Assembly: GCA_950295325.1 (NCBI GenBank)
Contig: OX485804.1
Span: forward strand, 16,430,001 to 16,494,000
Length of the DNA stretch: 64,000 bases
Direction: 5' to 3'
Source of the DNA: Polytrichum commune
Lineage: Eukaryota > Streptophyta > Polytrichopsida > Polytrichales > Polytrichaceae
The translations under genes and the position numbers were made by a program. The notes under the pieces were generated by a model. It was not told the origin of the DNA and did no database searches. It saw only the letters and a list, made by a program, of their open reading frames with translations. Below, piece by piece: positions 56,101 through 64,000 of this stretch; the first letter of the stretch is position 1, and each line of letters begins with the position of its first letter.

Positions 56101-58047
56101 TTGAAATTCTTATACAGAATGACAATAAGAGATTGCGAAAATTTACAATCCCTACCAAACACCATAGGCAACTTAAACATGTTGACTTATTTTGACTTAA
56201 AAAGGTGTGGAGGATTGAAGGAGATACCCATGGCCTTGGGTAAAATGACCTCGTTGACTCACCTCAACTTAAGTCAGTGTGCCGAATTGAAGGAGATACC
56301 CGAGACGTTGGGTAACTTGACCTCCTTGACCTCCTTGGACTTAAGTTGGTGTCAAGGCTTGAAGGAGATACCAGAGGCATTGGGTAACTTGACCTCCTTG
56401 ACCTTCATGGGCATATGTGGGTGTCAAGGCTTGAAGAATATACCAGTGGCGTTTGGTAACTTGACCTCCTTGATCTCCCTGGATTTAAGTCTGTGTGAAG
56501 GCTTGAAGAAGATACCGGATGCGTTGGGTAAATTGACCCCCTTGACCTCCCTCAATTTAAGTTGCTGTGGAGGCTTGAAGAAGATACCGGAGGCATTGGG
56601 TAACTTGACCTCTTTGACCTCCCTCAATTTAAGTTGTTGTGGAGGCTTGAAGAAGATACCGGAGGCATTGGGTAACTTGACCTCTTTGACCTCCCTCAAT
56701 TTAAGTTGCTGTGGAGGCTTGAAGAAGATACCGGAGGCATTGGATAACTTGACCTCCTTGACGTCCCTCAATTTAAGTTGGTGTGGAGGCTTGAAGAAGA
56801 TACCGGATGCGTTGGGTAACTTGACCTCTTTGACCTCCCTCAACTTATTTGAATGTAAAGGCTTGAAGAAGATACCGGATGCGTTGGGTAACTTGACCTC
56901 CTTGACCTCCCTGGACTTATATGGGTGTTCAGGCTTGAAGGAGATACCTGAGGCGTTGGGTAACTTGACCTCCTTGATCTCCCTGGATTTAAGTCTGTGT
57001 GAAGGCTTGAAGAAGATACCGGATGCGTTGGGTAAATTGACCCCCTTGACCTCCCTCAACTTATATGAGTGTAAAGGCTTGAAGAAGATATCGGATTCGT
57101 TGGGTAACTTGACCGCTTTGACCTCCCTGGACTTAAGTAAGTGTCAAGGCTTGAAGGAGATACCCGAGGCATTGGGTAACTTGACATCCTTGATCTCCCT
57201 CAATTTAAGTTGTTGTAGAGGGTTGGAGGAGATACCGGAGACGTTGGGTAACTTGACCGCCTTGAGGTCCCTCAACTTAAATCGGTGTCGAGGCTTGAAG
57301 GAGATATCGGAGGCGTTGGGTAACTTGAGCTCCTTGACCTCCCTGGACTTAAGTGAGTGTCAAGGCTTGAAGGAGATACCCGAGGCATTGGGTAACTTGA
57401 CATCCTTGACCTCCCTCAATTTAAGTTGTTGTAGAGGGTTGGAGGAGATACCGGAGACGTTGGGTAACTTGACCGCCTTGAGGTCCCTCAACTTAAATCG
57501 GTGTCGAGGCTTGAAGGAGATACCGGAGGCGTTGGGTAACTTGACGGCTTTGACCTCCCTGGAGTTAGATGAGTGTGAAGGCTTGAAGGAGATACCGGAG
57601 GCGTTGGGTAACTTGACCTCGTTGACCTCCCTCAGCTTAGGTAGGTGTCAAGGCTTGAAGGAGGTACCGGAGTCGTTGGGTAACTTGACCTCATTGACGT
57701 TGCTCTACTTATATAGGTGTCCAGGCTTGAAGGAGATACCGGAGTCGTTGGGTAACTTGACCTCATTGACGGTCCTTGGCTTTAGTAGGTGTCCAGGCTT
57801 GAAGGAGATACCGGAGGCGTTGGGTAACTTGACCTCCTTGACCTTGCTTGACTTAAGTGGGTGCCGAGGCTTGAAGAAAATACCCGAGTCGTTGGGTAAC
57901 TTGACATCCTTGACCTCCCTCAATTTAAGTCGTTGTAGAGGGTTGGAGGAGATACCCGAGACGTTGGGTAACTTAACCACCTTGAGGTCCCTCAACTTGA
58001 ATGGATGTCGAGCCTTGAAGGAGATACGGAAGCCTTGGGTAACTTGA
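53179..58047 (+). CDS. Kinase-NB-ARC-LRR immune receptor, PNL type (copy 2)
   Basis: Paralogue of PNL1: 1,622 codons from the ATG at 53179, with the alternative MGCSKK start at 53200. The N-terminal helical region, kinase (LGDGASG, HRDLKPDN, DFG, APE) and NB-ARC (GVGGMGKTT, LIVLDD, GLPL, IHE in place of MHD) are all intact and differ from copy 1 by scattered substitutions, e.g. GTTGFRAPE for GTTRFRAPE. The LRR array differs more: copy 2 has an expanded block of near-identical GGLKKIPEALGNL units around 56560-56790. A one-base loss near 58026 (GATACGGAAG where copy 1 has GATACCGGAGG) shifts the frame, so the protein ends IRKPWVT within the LRRs. Sensor repertoire and signalling partners cannot be read from sequence. 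Confidence 0.92.
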   Translation: MDNSLLFMGCSKKLKQLEQAKFLLNAKQCLHLKNKSHLVLECFKTLVQQVHDKMEFGPSMKDLYRVVCKIEALIQDCARDDWIHASLWQMNNEEEFRELLEELKYIFNTLCEQFQILGIITMDLQKSIEFNSMNITEVEKDRKALVQQLLEHLDATKSFKDHKVAKYAYDRLVCRMDGEGIELNGATFPTYNGIPQRFTRLGDGASGQIYGTNCFGLELALKVFKAVHIDYEHLADANFKKEVGILAGLSHPNIIKFICCGEGHAHDSKWRYIVMERMERSLGVADMKDVDFQRSNLVVLDIMFQIASGMLYLHDMNVAHRDLKPDNILVNSLNDPILDPMGYVKVKLVDFGVSKIEAKDAYQEPTGHNLGTTGFRAPETFVRYDDTLKHFVNAFKSDVFSFAMVCSYILTREIPFSQCSRYEIKDRMRVGERPRLPCDCPESLTSLIKECWSFEPSERPTFQDICWRLCQIRHELHLNALNIMNNGVKMDKSNIPQIQETSENNLPTIDTMDHKGDTSAKKGGNELVGMQKRIPRVMRALEKHSIVAIIGVGGMGKTTLAEVVMERLRGHFEAFCFIFMKNKNCGTIEIFKEILNNLGAKVDDLEDIVQAKTRLCKTIKNKSALIVLDDIGNNKQIHELMDVEIFEAKRTNKMIITTRDWHLVENLGDVGRVDLDELMKGEAMKLFSRHAFGDQGYETPCHMVDIVENIVDACRGLPLSLKVVGRTLYGFKRLRIWVRALQRLQRARSLGLTNNNEVWHCLRISFDDLTQEEKNLFLDLCCYFSKDLVPMDTLKVVTSSRLWREVNKNPEESLKRLEDKSLVKMHEDGVYEIHEQLRDMGRMIAEIDPMYIGTRWWKIQEATWSGKIQGVMERIECLSFNEPTKKFKTHFHITKPLSSLRFFGFQGFEGSISLDKFLNQSKNLQCLMVNCQSKQNFATTSNAFLFNWDNHIHLQILVIEGISTLHEIGDSIGQLKFLYRMTIRDCENLQSLPNTIGNLNMLTYFDLKRCGGLKEIPMALGKMTSLTHLNLSQCAELKEIPETLGNLTSLTSLDLSWCQGLKEIPEALGNLTSLTFMGICGCQGLKNIPVAFGNLTSLISLDLSLCEGLKKIPDALGKLTPLTSLNLSCCGGLKKIPEALGNLTSLTSLNLSCCGGLKKIPEALGNLTSLTSLNLSCCGGLKKIPEALDNLTSLTSLNLSWCGGLKKIPDALGNLTSLTSLNLFECKGLKKIPDALGNLTSLTSLDLYGCSGLKEIPEALGNLTSLISLDLSLCEGLKKIPDALGKLTPLTSLNLYECKGLKKISDSLGNLTALTSLDLSKCQGLKEIPEALGNLTSLISLNLSCCRGLEEIPETLGNLTALRSLNLNRCRGLKEISEALGNLSSLTSLDLSECQGLKEIPEALGNLTSLTSLNLSCCRGLEEIPETLGNLTALRSLNLNRCRGLKEIPEALGNLTALTSLELDECEGLKEIPEALGNLTSLTSLSLGRCQGLKEVPESLGNLTSLTLLYLYRCPGLKEIPESLGNLTSLTVLGFSRCPGLKEIPEALGNLTSLTLLDLSGCRGLKKIPESLGNLTSLTSLNLSRCRGLEEIPETLGNLTTLRSLNLNGCRALKEIRKPWVT
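56218..58040 (+). repeat. 72-bp tandem repeat encoding the LRR array of PNL2
   Basis: About 25 units of the same 72-bp repeat as in PNL1, but in a different order and with local expansions: three successive units around 56560-56740 are almost identical. Homologous units cannot be matched one-to-one beyond the first few repeats. Confidence 0.95.
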
Positions 58048-58227
58048 CCTCTTTGACCTTCCTCAACTTAAATGGGTGTAGAGGTTTGAAGGAGATACCG
58101 GAGACGTTGGGTATCTTCGCAATTATGGCGTCCCTCCATTTGGCATTTAAATGGAAGGAAACACTTGACTCGATATTGGAGAAATTTAGTTACTTGGCTT
58201 TAGTGCCCTCAAGTGAAAATGAATGGT
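58048..58227 (+). pseudogene. Out-of-frame remnant of the PNL2 LRR tail
   Basis: The open frame containing 58005-58227 continues the LRR pattern (EALGNLTSLTFLNLNGC...) and the non-repeat end LALVPSSENEWS, then meets the CACTA terminus. It matches the copy A remnant, so both tails descend from one longer receptor. Confidence 0.8.
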
Positions 58228-58416
58228 CACTATAAGAAACCCGCGTTTTTGGGGTCGTTTTACGGAAACGTGTCTTGTTTTCATAGACGTCATTATGTTC
58301 GGCCGTTAACGCAGGCAGTAGTCTAAATTTTGAAGGATGTTGCGGGAAACATGAGAGATCTTTTCCCTCGACATGGAGATGTTAGTAAGGATGGGCGTAT
58401 TCTTTTAGATGTTCTG

Positions 58417-58971
58417 TTAAACGTGTTGACGTTCACCGCTGACGTGTTTAGAAAACAAGAAGGCCATGTCATCACCGGGTGTCATTTTCTTTGCATGCAC
58501 AGTCACGTTGGTTGCGGTGGGCAGACTCGAAAAGCTGCCCGGGGGGAAAAAAAAGCATGAATGGGCAGCTACTTGCGGGGAGCTATAAAAACCGAATTCC
58601 ATCCCAAATAATTTGGGAAATTCCACATAACGGGTTGGGACTGCTTGAATATGGTTAATTCCATGCATGATATTTTCCAAAATTGCGTTGACATGTTTAC
58701 CATATATGTCTAAAAAAGTAAAGATTTTTGAGGGATCCGTCTTCTTTCTTTCTTTAGCATAAAATATGCATGTTGGGACTGCAATAAAAGACAAAATACA
58801 TATTGCCTTGCAACAACTTTCATAAGCTATTTCCAGATTTAAAGACAGATGAACTTCAGGCTTGTAATTTAAATTCAAAGACATGAACACAACATCATCC
58901 ATTGCAAAATATGGATCTTTATTGCTCCTTCCAATTGGAATATACATGCTTGACACCTTTGTTGCTCTCAT
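58417..58971 (-). CDS. Hypothetical ORF near the CACTA terminus
   Basis: An ATG frame of 184 codons (MRATKVSSMYIPIGRS...) downstream of the transposase on the same strand. It has one hydrophobic stretch (AICILSFIAVPTCIFYA) and no recognised domain. CACTA elements often carry a second gene (TnpA-like), but nothing here identifies it as one. It could be chance. Confidence 0.25.
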   Translation of the reverse strand: MRATKVSSMYIPIGRSNKDPYFAMDDVVFMSLNLNYKPEVHLSLNLEIAYESCCKAICILSFIAVPTCIFYAKERKKTDPSKIFTFLDIYGKHVNAILENIMHGINHIQAVPTRYVEFPKLFGMEFGFYSSPQVAAHSCFFFPPGSFSSLPTATNVTVHAKKMTPGDDMAFLFSKHVSGERQHV

Positions 58972-59229
58972 CCACGATGTTGTGGTTGCATCCCAGCGAG
59001 GAAATCAAAATCTAACTATTGGAAAACAAATAATGCCCGGAACACTCCACATCCCTGTAGTCCTCTTATTGCACATGTCACAGAGGACGTTTTTGCAAAT
59101 GCAAGTGTAGACATCAACTTTGACACTCCGCTCCGACCCTGCATGCCGTGTGTTGTGAGACTCTTGGCTGTATTGCATGCCATATGCGTTGTGACGTTGG
59201 TGCATGTGCTTTGGGAGAAGGCCATGTTA

Positions 59230-62200
59230 CTATGTGTCTTTGTGGTCTTCTTGGCCGCGATCATCTAGTCCTGCTGGGATGTACACACCGTCGTCATCGG
59301 CGGGCTCTCTGATTGGCTCTACATCTTCCACCCGTGGTTGTAAACCCAAGAAGTCACCATCGTGGCCCACGTCAATTATGTTTGGCATGCATTGGTTGAT
59401 TTGTAGTTGCCCGCGTCTACCCCTGACTTCCGTTCGACATACAATCTTCCAACCCGGCCTCGTTGGATCATTGGAGAGGAAGACTTGTTGACAGTGCAAA
59501 GGAAATGCAAAAGAGTTTGAATGCACCGTGCCATCCATGCGGTTGAAGTTTGCCATAGTGAAACCATACCGGTCCCTTTCAATGTTTGGATGACGAGGAT
59601 CCTGGCTTGGACGAACCCAATCACACACTAACACGGTCGTGCAATGATTTCGGTAGTCCAGCTCCAGAATCTCTTCGATGTACCCCACATAGTCCTCGGT
59701 TGTCTCTATAGGTCGCCCATTTCGCAAACCCCATGGTATTTGTCGCGTGAAAGATGCCACCACACACGAATCACGCGTGACGCGGCCACCTTCAGCACTA
59801 CGAACACGAAAGTGCATGCCAAAAGCGTACATTTTTCGGTGTGAGATAGCATATTGCTCGGGAGGTTGTGCATATTGTTGAACATCAACATCCACGTCTT
59901 CGCCCACTTGCCGTTGCCTACTCACTTGCGAGGTTAACCATGATGCAAAGCGTGGCAGGTCGTGGAGTTCTGCCGGATATCGCACAGCCACGAAGGGATG
60001 CCGACGGCGAAAGAGTCTTCGAAAAGCCTCCCTCTCTTCCCATCGCTGAGCTCTTGCCGCCATGTACTCCCTATGCAACATCCACTGGCAAGTCATTAAA
60101 CGATGTTGGATGGACCTTAAAAGCAATAATAACGATTGCAAAAACACAATTGACGTCATGTCCAACATGGCATGTGACTGGCCTCTGCCATGAAGGACGT
60201 CATCCGGGACACCTCATTCAACAATCCCTCATGTGTGGTTGCATGTCCCAGTAGACATCCTGCATAACAGTGGCACTCCAGGACAGCAGATGAAGGACAT
60301 GTGGAAGGATGAACACGGCTTCCGGAGAAAATATGGAGCTATCGGGATAAACGTGAGGGACTTTGATTTGCACTTACTGTCTCCGACCCTCCAATGACAA
60401 CGCATTATCCAACACAAAAGCGTGCGCATAGTCGCGGAATTCATCGGACATCTTCCGCTTCCGTTGTGAGTTGCAACAGAGAATCTCATCATTCATGGTC
60501 GCGTCTTCTTCCACGTCCCACACACGATGTGTTGATCCTCTATACTGATGCATGTACTCCATGCAAAAACCAAGTGTGTCATCCATTTGGTAGCCTTCCG
60601 CTATGCTGCCCTCTGGATGTGCATATGTTCTCACGTAGTCCTTCAATGTTTTCATGTATCGTTCTATGGGATACATCCATCGGCAGTGCACTGGACCGCA
60701 CCTAAACATTTGCTCCACCAAATGCACAGATAGATGTGTCATGACGTTAAAAAATGTTGGGGGGAACTCCTTCTCCAACACACATGTTGCCATCACCACA
60801 TCCAACATCATGCCCTTTGCGCCCCCTTCATTCACCTCTTTCGCACATAGTCTTTGGAAAACTCTGCTCATTTTGATAATAGCCATGCGCACACTCTCAT
60901 CCAGAATGTTCCGGATAGCCACGGGGAGAATCTGCAACTCATGTCAGATTCAATGTCAAATTGAGAGAGCATCATCTCAAAGCAGACATTACCCACACTG
61001 AGGCAAAACAGAATTCGCATGCCACACTGACACAACATGCTCCATAACACATCCACACAGACGAAGTCGCGTCAACCATGTTTGGAATCCCGTTCTAGAA
61101 GACATCGCGTTAGCAGCATTCACAGCTATGTCACGTGGTTACAAAATGGCAAACTGTTTTTGCACAAGAAGCGATCGTTGCTTGCCTATTGCATGAGAAC
61201 GTGGTAATCGTGTGTTTTCATGTACTGCAATTTCCCATCCACGAGGCGTTTGTGAATGCCACCCACGTAGTTTGTGGGTGTTCGAATGTTCGAAACAATT
61301 CCAACAAATTCCATGCGTTCATTTGCCCGGAATACATAAGGTGCATGCGGCATGTAGTAAACATCTTGTTCTCGCCGTGGAGGTTGCAACCATATCTCCT
61401 CATGGATGCCTAGGTCCTCCGCATCGACCCTGCTTCCGGGACTATCATTCATGCCCAAGAGAGTCCGCAACAAATTCTCGCACAAATTCTTCTCACAATG
61501 CATAACGTCCAGGATGTGACGAACTAACAAATGCTGCATAAGAGACATGACTATCTTTAGTCGAAGATATCATAAAATCGTCAAAGTGGCAATGTATTTC
61601 TCTGTGACAACTACATTGGACACCAGTTTGTACGTCCGACTAGATGTCAGATGCATCCACAATGACGTACCACGTCGGCACTATGTCCACAACAACGTCC
61701 TAACTGCACATGCACGCCAAACATGAGTTGGAGAGACAGGCCTCACCTGCCAATATGGGAGCTCGTACAGAGCACTCAACCGTTTCACACCTGTGACATG
61801 CACAGGATCGTTGGGTCCATTCTCTCTACCTCCCAACTGCAGGTATGATTCGCGCCACGCTGCATACCGAATGATATCTTGTCCCGTCAACAATCTTGGC
61901 CTAGCACGGTGCTCTTGCAAGCCATTGAACCTTCTATTGCGGCGATACGAGTGGTTTCGGGGTAGGTAACGTCGAATGCCGCCGTACACAATTTTTGAAC
62001 CCCTGATTCTCCTATTGGGAAGCACATCTTCTGTTTTTGCCATCCTCGCGTCTGTGTCTGGTCCACAACAAGGGCATCCCTTGTAACCCTTACAAGTGAG
62101 ACCAGAAATGAGGCCATATGCGGGAAAATCAGAAATGGTCCACATAAGGCAAGCACGCAAGGTGAAACTACGATTCCCTTGTGGTTGGGAGAAATCTAGC

Positions 62201-63411
62201 GCATGTACCCCATGCCAAAGTTCCTGTAGCTCCTTCAATAGTGGTCGTATGAAGACATCAATATTTGACGCGGACGGCGATTTCTTTCCGGAAATCAATA
62301 TGCACAATGATATGAAAAAAAATTTGGTGACAAACCATGGCTCGAAGTTGTAAATCAAGATCAACACCGGCCATGTTGACCAGTTGGTATTGCTCAACTT
62401 GAAAGGATTCACCCCGTCCAATGCTAGAGCAAGGCGCATGTTTCTCTCGTCACTTCCAAAGTTGCCAAACGCGACGTCCGTGTTGATGTGCTTCCATGCA
62501 GGACTGTCGATCACTGAGCGCATGATGCCGTCATCGCTGACATGTTTGGTGTGACCTCTCAATAGACGTGCTATCTCGGACAAACGCCACATCCTTTTCA
62601 ACCTTGGAATCAGTGGGAAGTGTCGGACTACCCTCGCTGGAATATTGTTGGTGCCATCTAGCCACCTCCTTTGCGTGCACTTGGGACATCTATTGTATGT
62701 TGCATATTCTTCGTCATAAAGTATGCATCCGTTGGGGCAAGCATGGATGTTGTTGTAGTGCAAACCTAGACGGCGGATGCTCTTCCGAGCCGCGTAGTGA
62801 GATTTGGGCAATTTATTGGACAATGGTAGCAAGTCTCCTGACACAAAACGAAACAACTCATCCGTGAATGTGTTGCTCACACGGAACACCGAGCACATGT
62901 TCATGATAATGATTGTCGCCGACACGACGCTCATTTTTGAACCCAGATACAATGGAGTGGTGGCCTCCCTGTACAACCCGTCCAACTCGTCCAAATCATC
63001 AACGTCTTCCTCATTTTCCACATGCGGTTGACCATCACCATCGGCCTCTTCATGCAATGCGTCCCCTCTGTCCAAGGCCTCCAGCACCTGGCGTTCAACC
63101 TCGTGAAATTCATCCAGAAGTGGGGCGGCATGTTCCTCACCGCCAACAACAATGCCAGCTTCAACATGTTGACGTGCCGTGTTTTGTGGAGTGTCTTCCA
63201 CAACATCGTTGTCACATGCGACGTCCTCCACCCACAACCCAGACGGTAGGTAGCCCTCTAGGGGGTCTCCGCCTAGTAGAGATTTTTGCAGAAATGGATC
63301 ACGACCCACCGCCGCATGGTGTTGCCGTATAACTTGGATTGTTTTCCGTCGCCCCCCCTTGCAATCTTTGCACGGACACCTAAATGCACGCACATTTTTC
63401 TCGGTGGCCAC
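59230..63411 (-). CDS. CACTA Tnp2-type transposase gene (multi-exon)
   Basis: Exon 1, 63411-61747 (555 codons): Cys-rich start FRCPCKDCKGG, zinc-binding-like HACPNGCILYDEEY...CPKC, then the Transposase_21 (Tnp2) core through GYKGCPCCG; it ends with a good CAG|GTGAGG donor. Exon 2, 61533-61189, in phase: HILDVMHCEKNLCENLL. Exon 3, 60931-60378: DUF4218 (FPPTFFNVMTHLSVHLV, RWMYPIERYM), donor GTAAGTG. Last exon, from about 60084 to 59230: DUF4216 (DPTRPGWKIV). It cuts and joins the element's ends. Doubts: exon 1 opens with GTG right after an in-frame TGA that follows a 34-codon ATG leader (63516); exon 2 runs into TAG with only a GC-type donor; and the exon 3-4 junction phase is unresolved. It may be a slightly damaged copy. 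Confidence 0.8.
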
Positions 63412-63516
63412 TCACAACTCCGTGTGCAAAATTATGTCCCCGAGAGGCACGTGACGTAGTGTGCGTCCATCTTTCGTGAAACGGATGGTCGCAACACGGC
63501 GTCCAGCTGACGTCAT

Positions 63517-64000
63517 GTTCCAATCGGTCACTTGGCGATGTTGTTCGCAAAGACGACCACAGAGAGGTTTTCACATGCCCACCATTTCAAAAGCTGCAAC
63601 AAATCGCGGAATTTTTTTTCACGTCATGTTCCATTAATGCATGAGTCGTAAAATAGCCTCGGCCTACACATGTTGTCACCCTTGTCAACTGCAACCAAAA
63701 TCTTCCAGGGACCACTGTACCTCTTTCAAATTGCAACAAAAACATGAGCGGCAATTCCCTACATGTCCTCATGGATGTCCACATATGTGTCGTTTTGGAC
63801 GTGATCCTGTCCAAGGTGTCATCTTCTTGGACACGCAAACGAAGATGCCCACACTAACACAATAGAGCATTCAATAAATGCACATGTATGGGGCAATCAT
63901 GGATGTTGCACATCACCATTCCCCAATCTGCGGCACACTCTACAAACGTTCGAGGTGAATAGCAAATTTGGAAGTGTGCTGCATGGTAATGTGCATTGAA
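63517..64000. other. Upstream part of the CACTA element
   Basis: GC-richer sequence 5' of the transposase on the minus strand. Short overlapping frames on both strands carry no recognisable domain. It presumably holds the transposase promoter; the terminal inverted repeat lies beyond 64000. Confidence 0.4.

Larger units (their letters stand above)
43412..58227. repeat. Segmental duplication, copy B (uninterrupted), containing PNL2
   Basis: Carries the A1 and A2 sequences joined in order in 14.8 kb: 43412-50628 matches 1632-8611 and 49635-58227 matches 27640-37507. It lacks the 19-kb spacer of copy A and ends exactly at the CACTA terminus at 58228. The region 43412-53178 contains no intact gene that I can support. 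It holds two exon-like remnants, AT-rich spacer and the poly-G tract. Confidence 0.9.
58228..64000 (-). mobile_element. CACTA (En/Spm) DNA transposon, right end outside the window
   Basis: The terminus CACTATAAGAAACCCGCG begins exactly where similarity between copies A and B ends. It matches the CACTA-type terminal inverted repeat (commonly CACTACAAGAAA). The preceding GGT is the expected 3-bp target duplication. Inside is a minus-strand Tnp2-type transposase gene. The other terminus is not seen before 64000, so at least 5.8 kb belong to the element. The first ~150 bp contain GC-rich subterminal sequence, as usual for this superfamily. Confidence 0.9.

Overview
This window is nuclear DNA of a land plant, most likely a moss or another seed-free plant. 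It is AT-rich, mostly non-coding and full of transposons. The clue to the lineage is a pair of kinase-NB-ARC-LRR immune receptor genes, an architecture (PNL) known from mosses. No RNA gene was recognised and no bacterial-type feature is present.

Layout. 1-1631: AT-rich DNA with one weak acidic ORF. 1632-8611 (A1): first part of a segmental duplication. 8612-27639: spacer absent from the other copy, carrying a complete, very young 14.8-kb Ty3/gypsy-type LTR retrotransposon (9990-24746, minus strand, 5-bp target duplication ATAGG). 27640-37507 (A2): the rest of the duplicated unit, with receptor gene PNL1 (32411-37234). 37607-38374: small foldback elements. 39359-42605: hAT-type transposase pseudogene with four in-frame stops. 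43412-58227 (B): the second, uninterrupted copy of the duplicated unit (A1 plus A2 in order), with PNL2 (53179-58047). 58228 to the window end: a CACTA (En/Spm) transposon that entered copy B, with a Tnp2-type transposase on the minus strand (63411-59230).

The two receptors are near-identical through their first ~950 residues: an N-terminal helical region, a kinase with HRD and DFG, an NB-ARC domain, then ~24-25 LRRs encoded by a 72-bp tandem DNA repeat. Each lost its C-terminal LRR tail through a different frameshift, and the tail of each was then cut by a different transposon-like insertion. Both could start at a Met-Gly-Cys-Ser sequence that looks like a lipid-anchor signal.

The retrotransposon is the other highlight. 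Besides a single gag-pol frame it has two small ORFs before gag and a ~950-codon coiled-coil ORF after pol that is broken by one TAG. Its LTRs and 3' third, but not gag-pol, are peppered with the palindrome GGCTATAGCC and close variants. This suggests binding sites for a sequence-specific factor, perhaps one encoded by the element itself.
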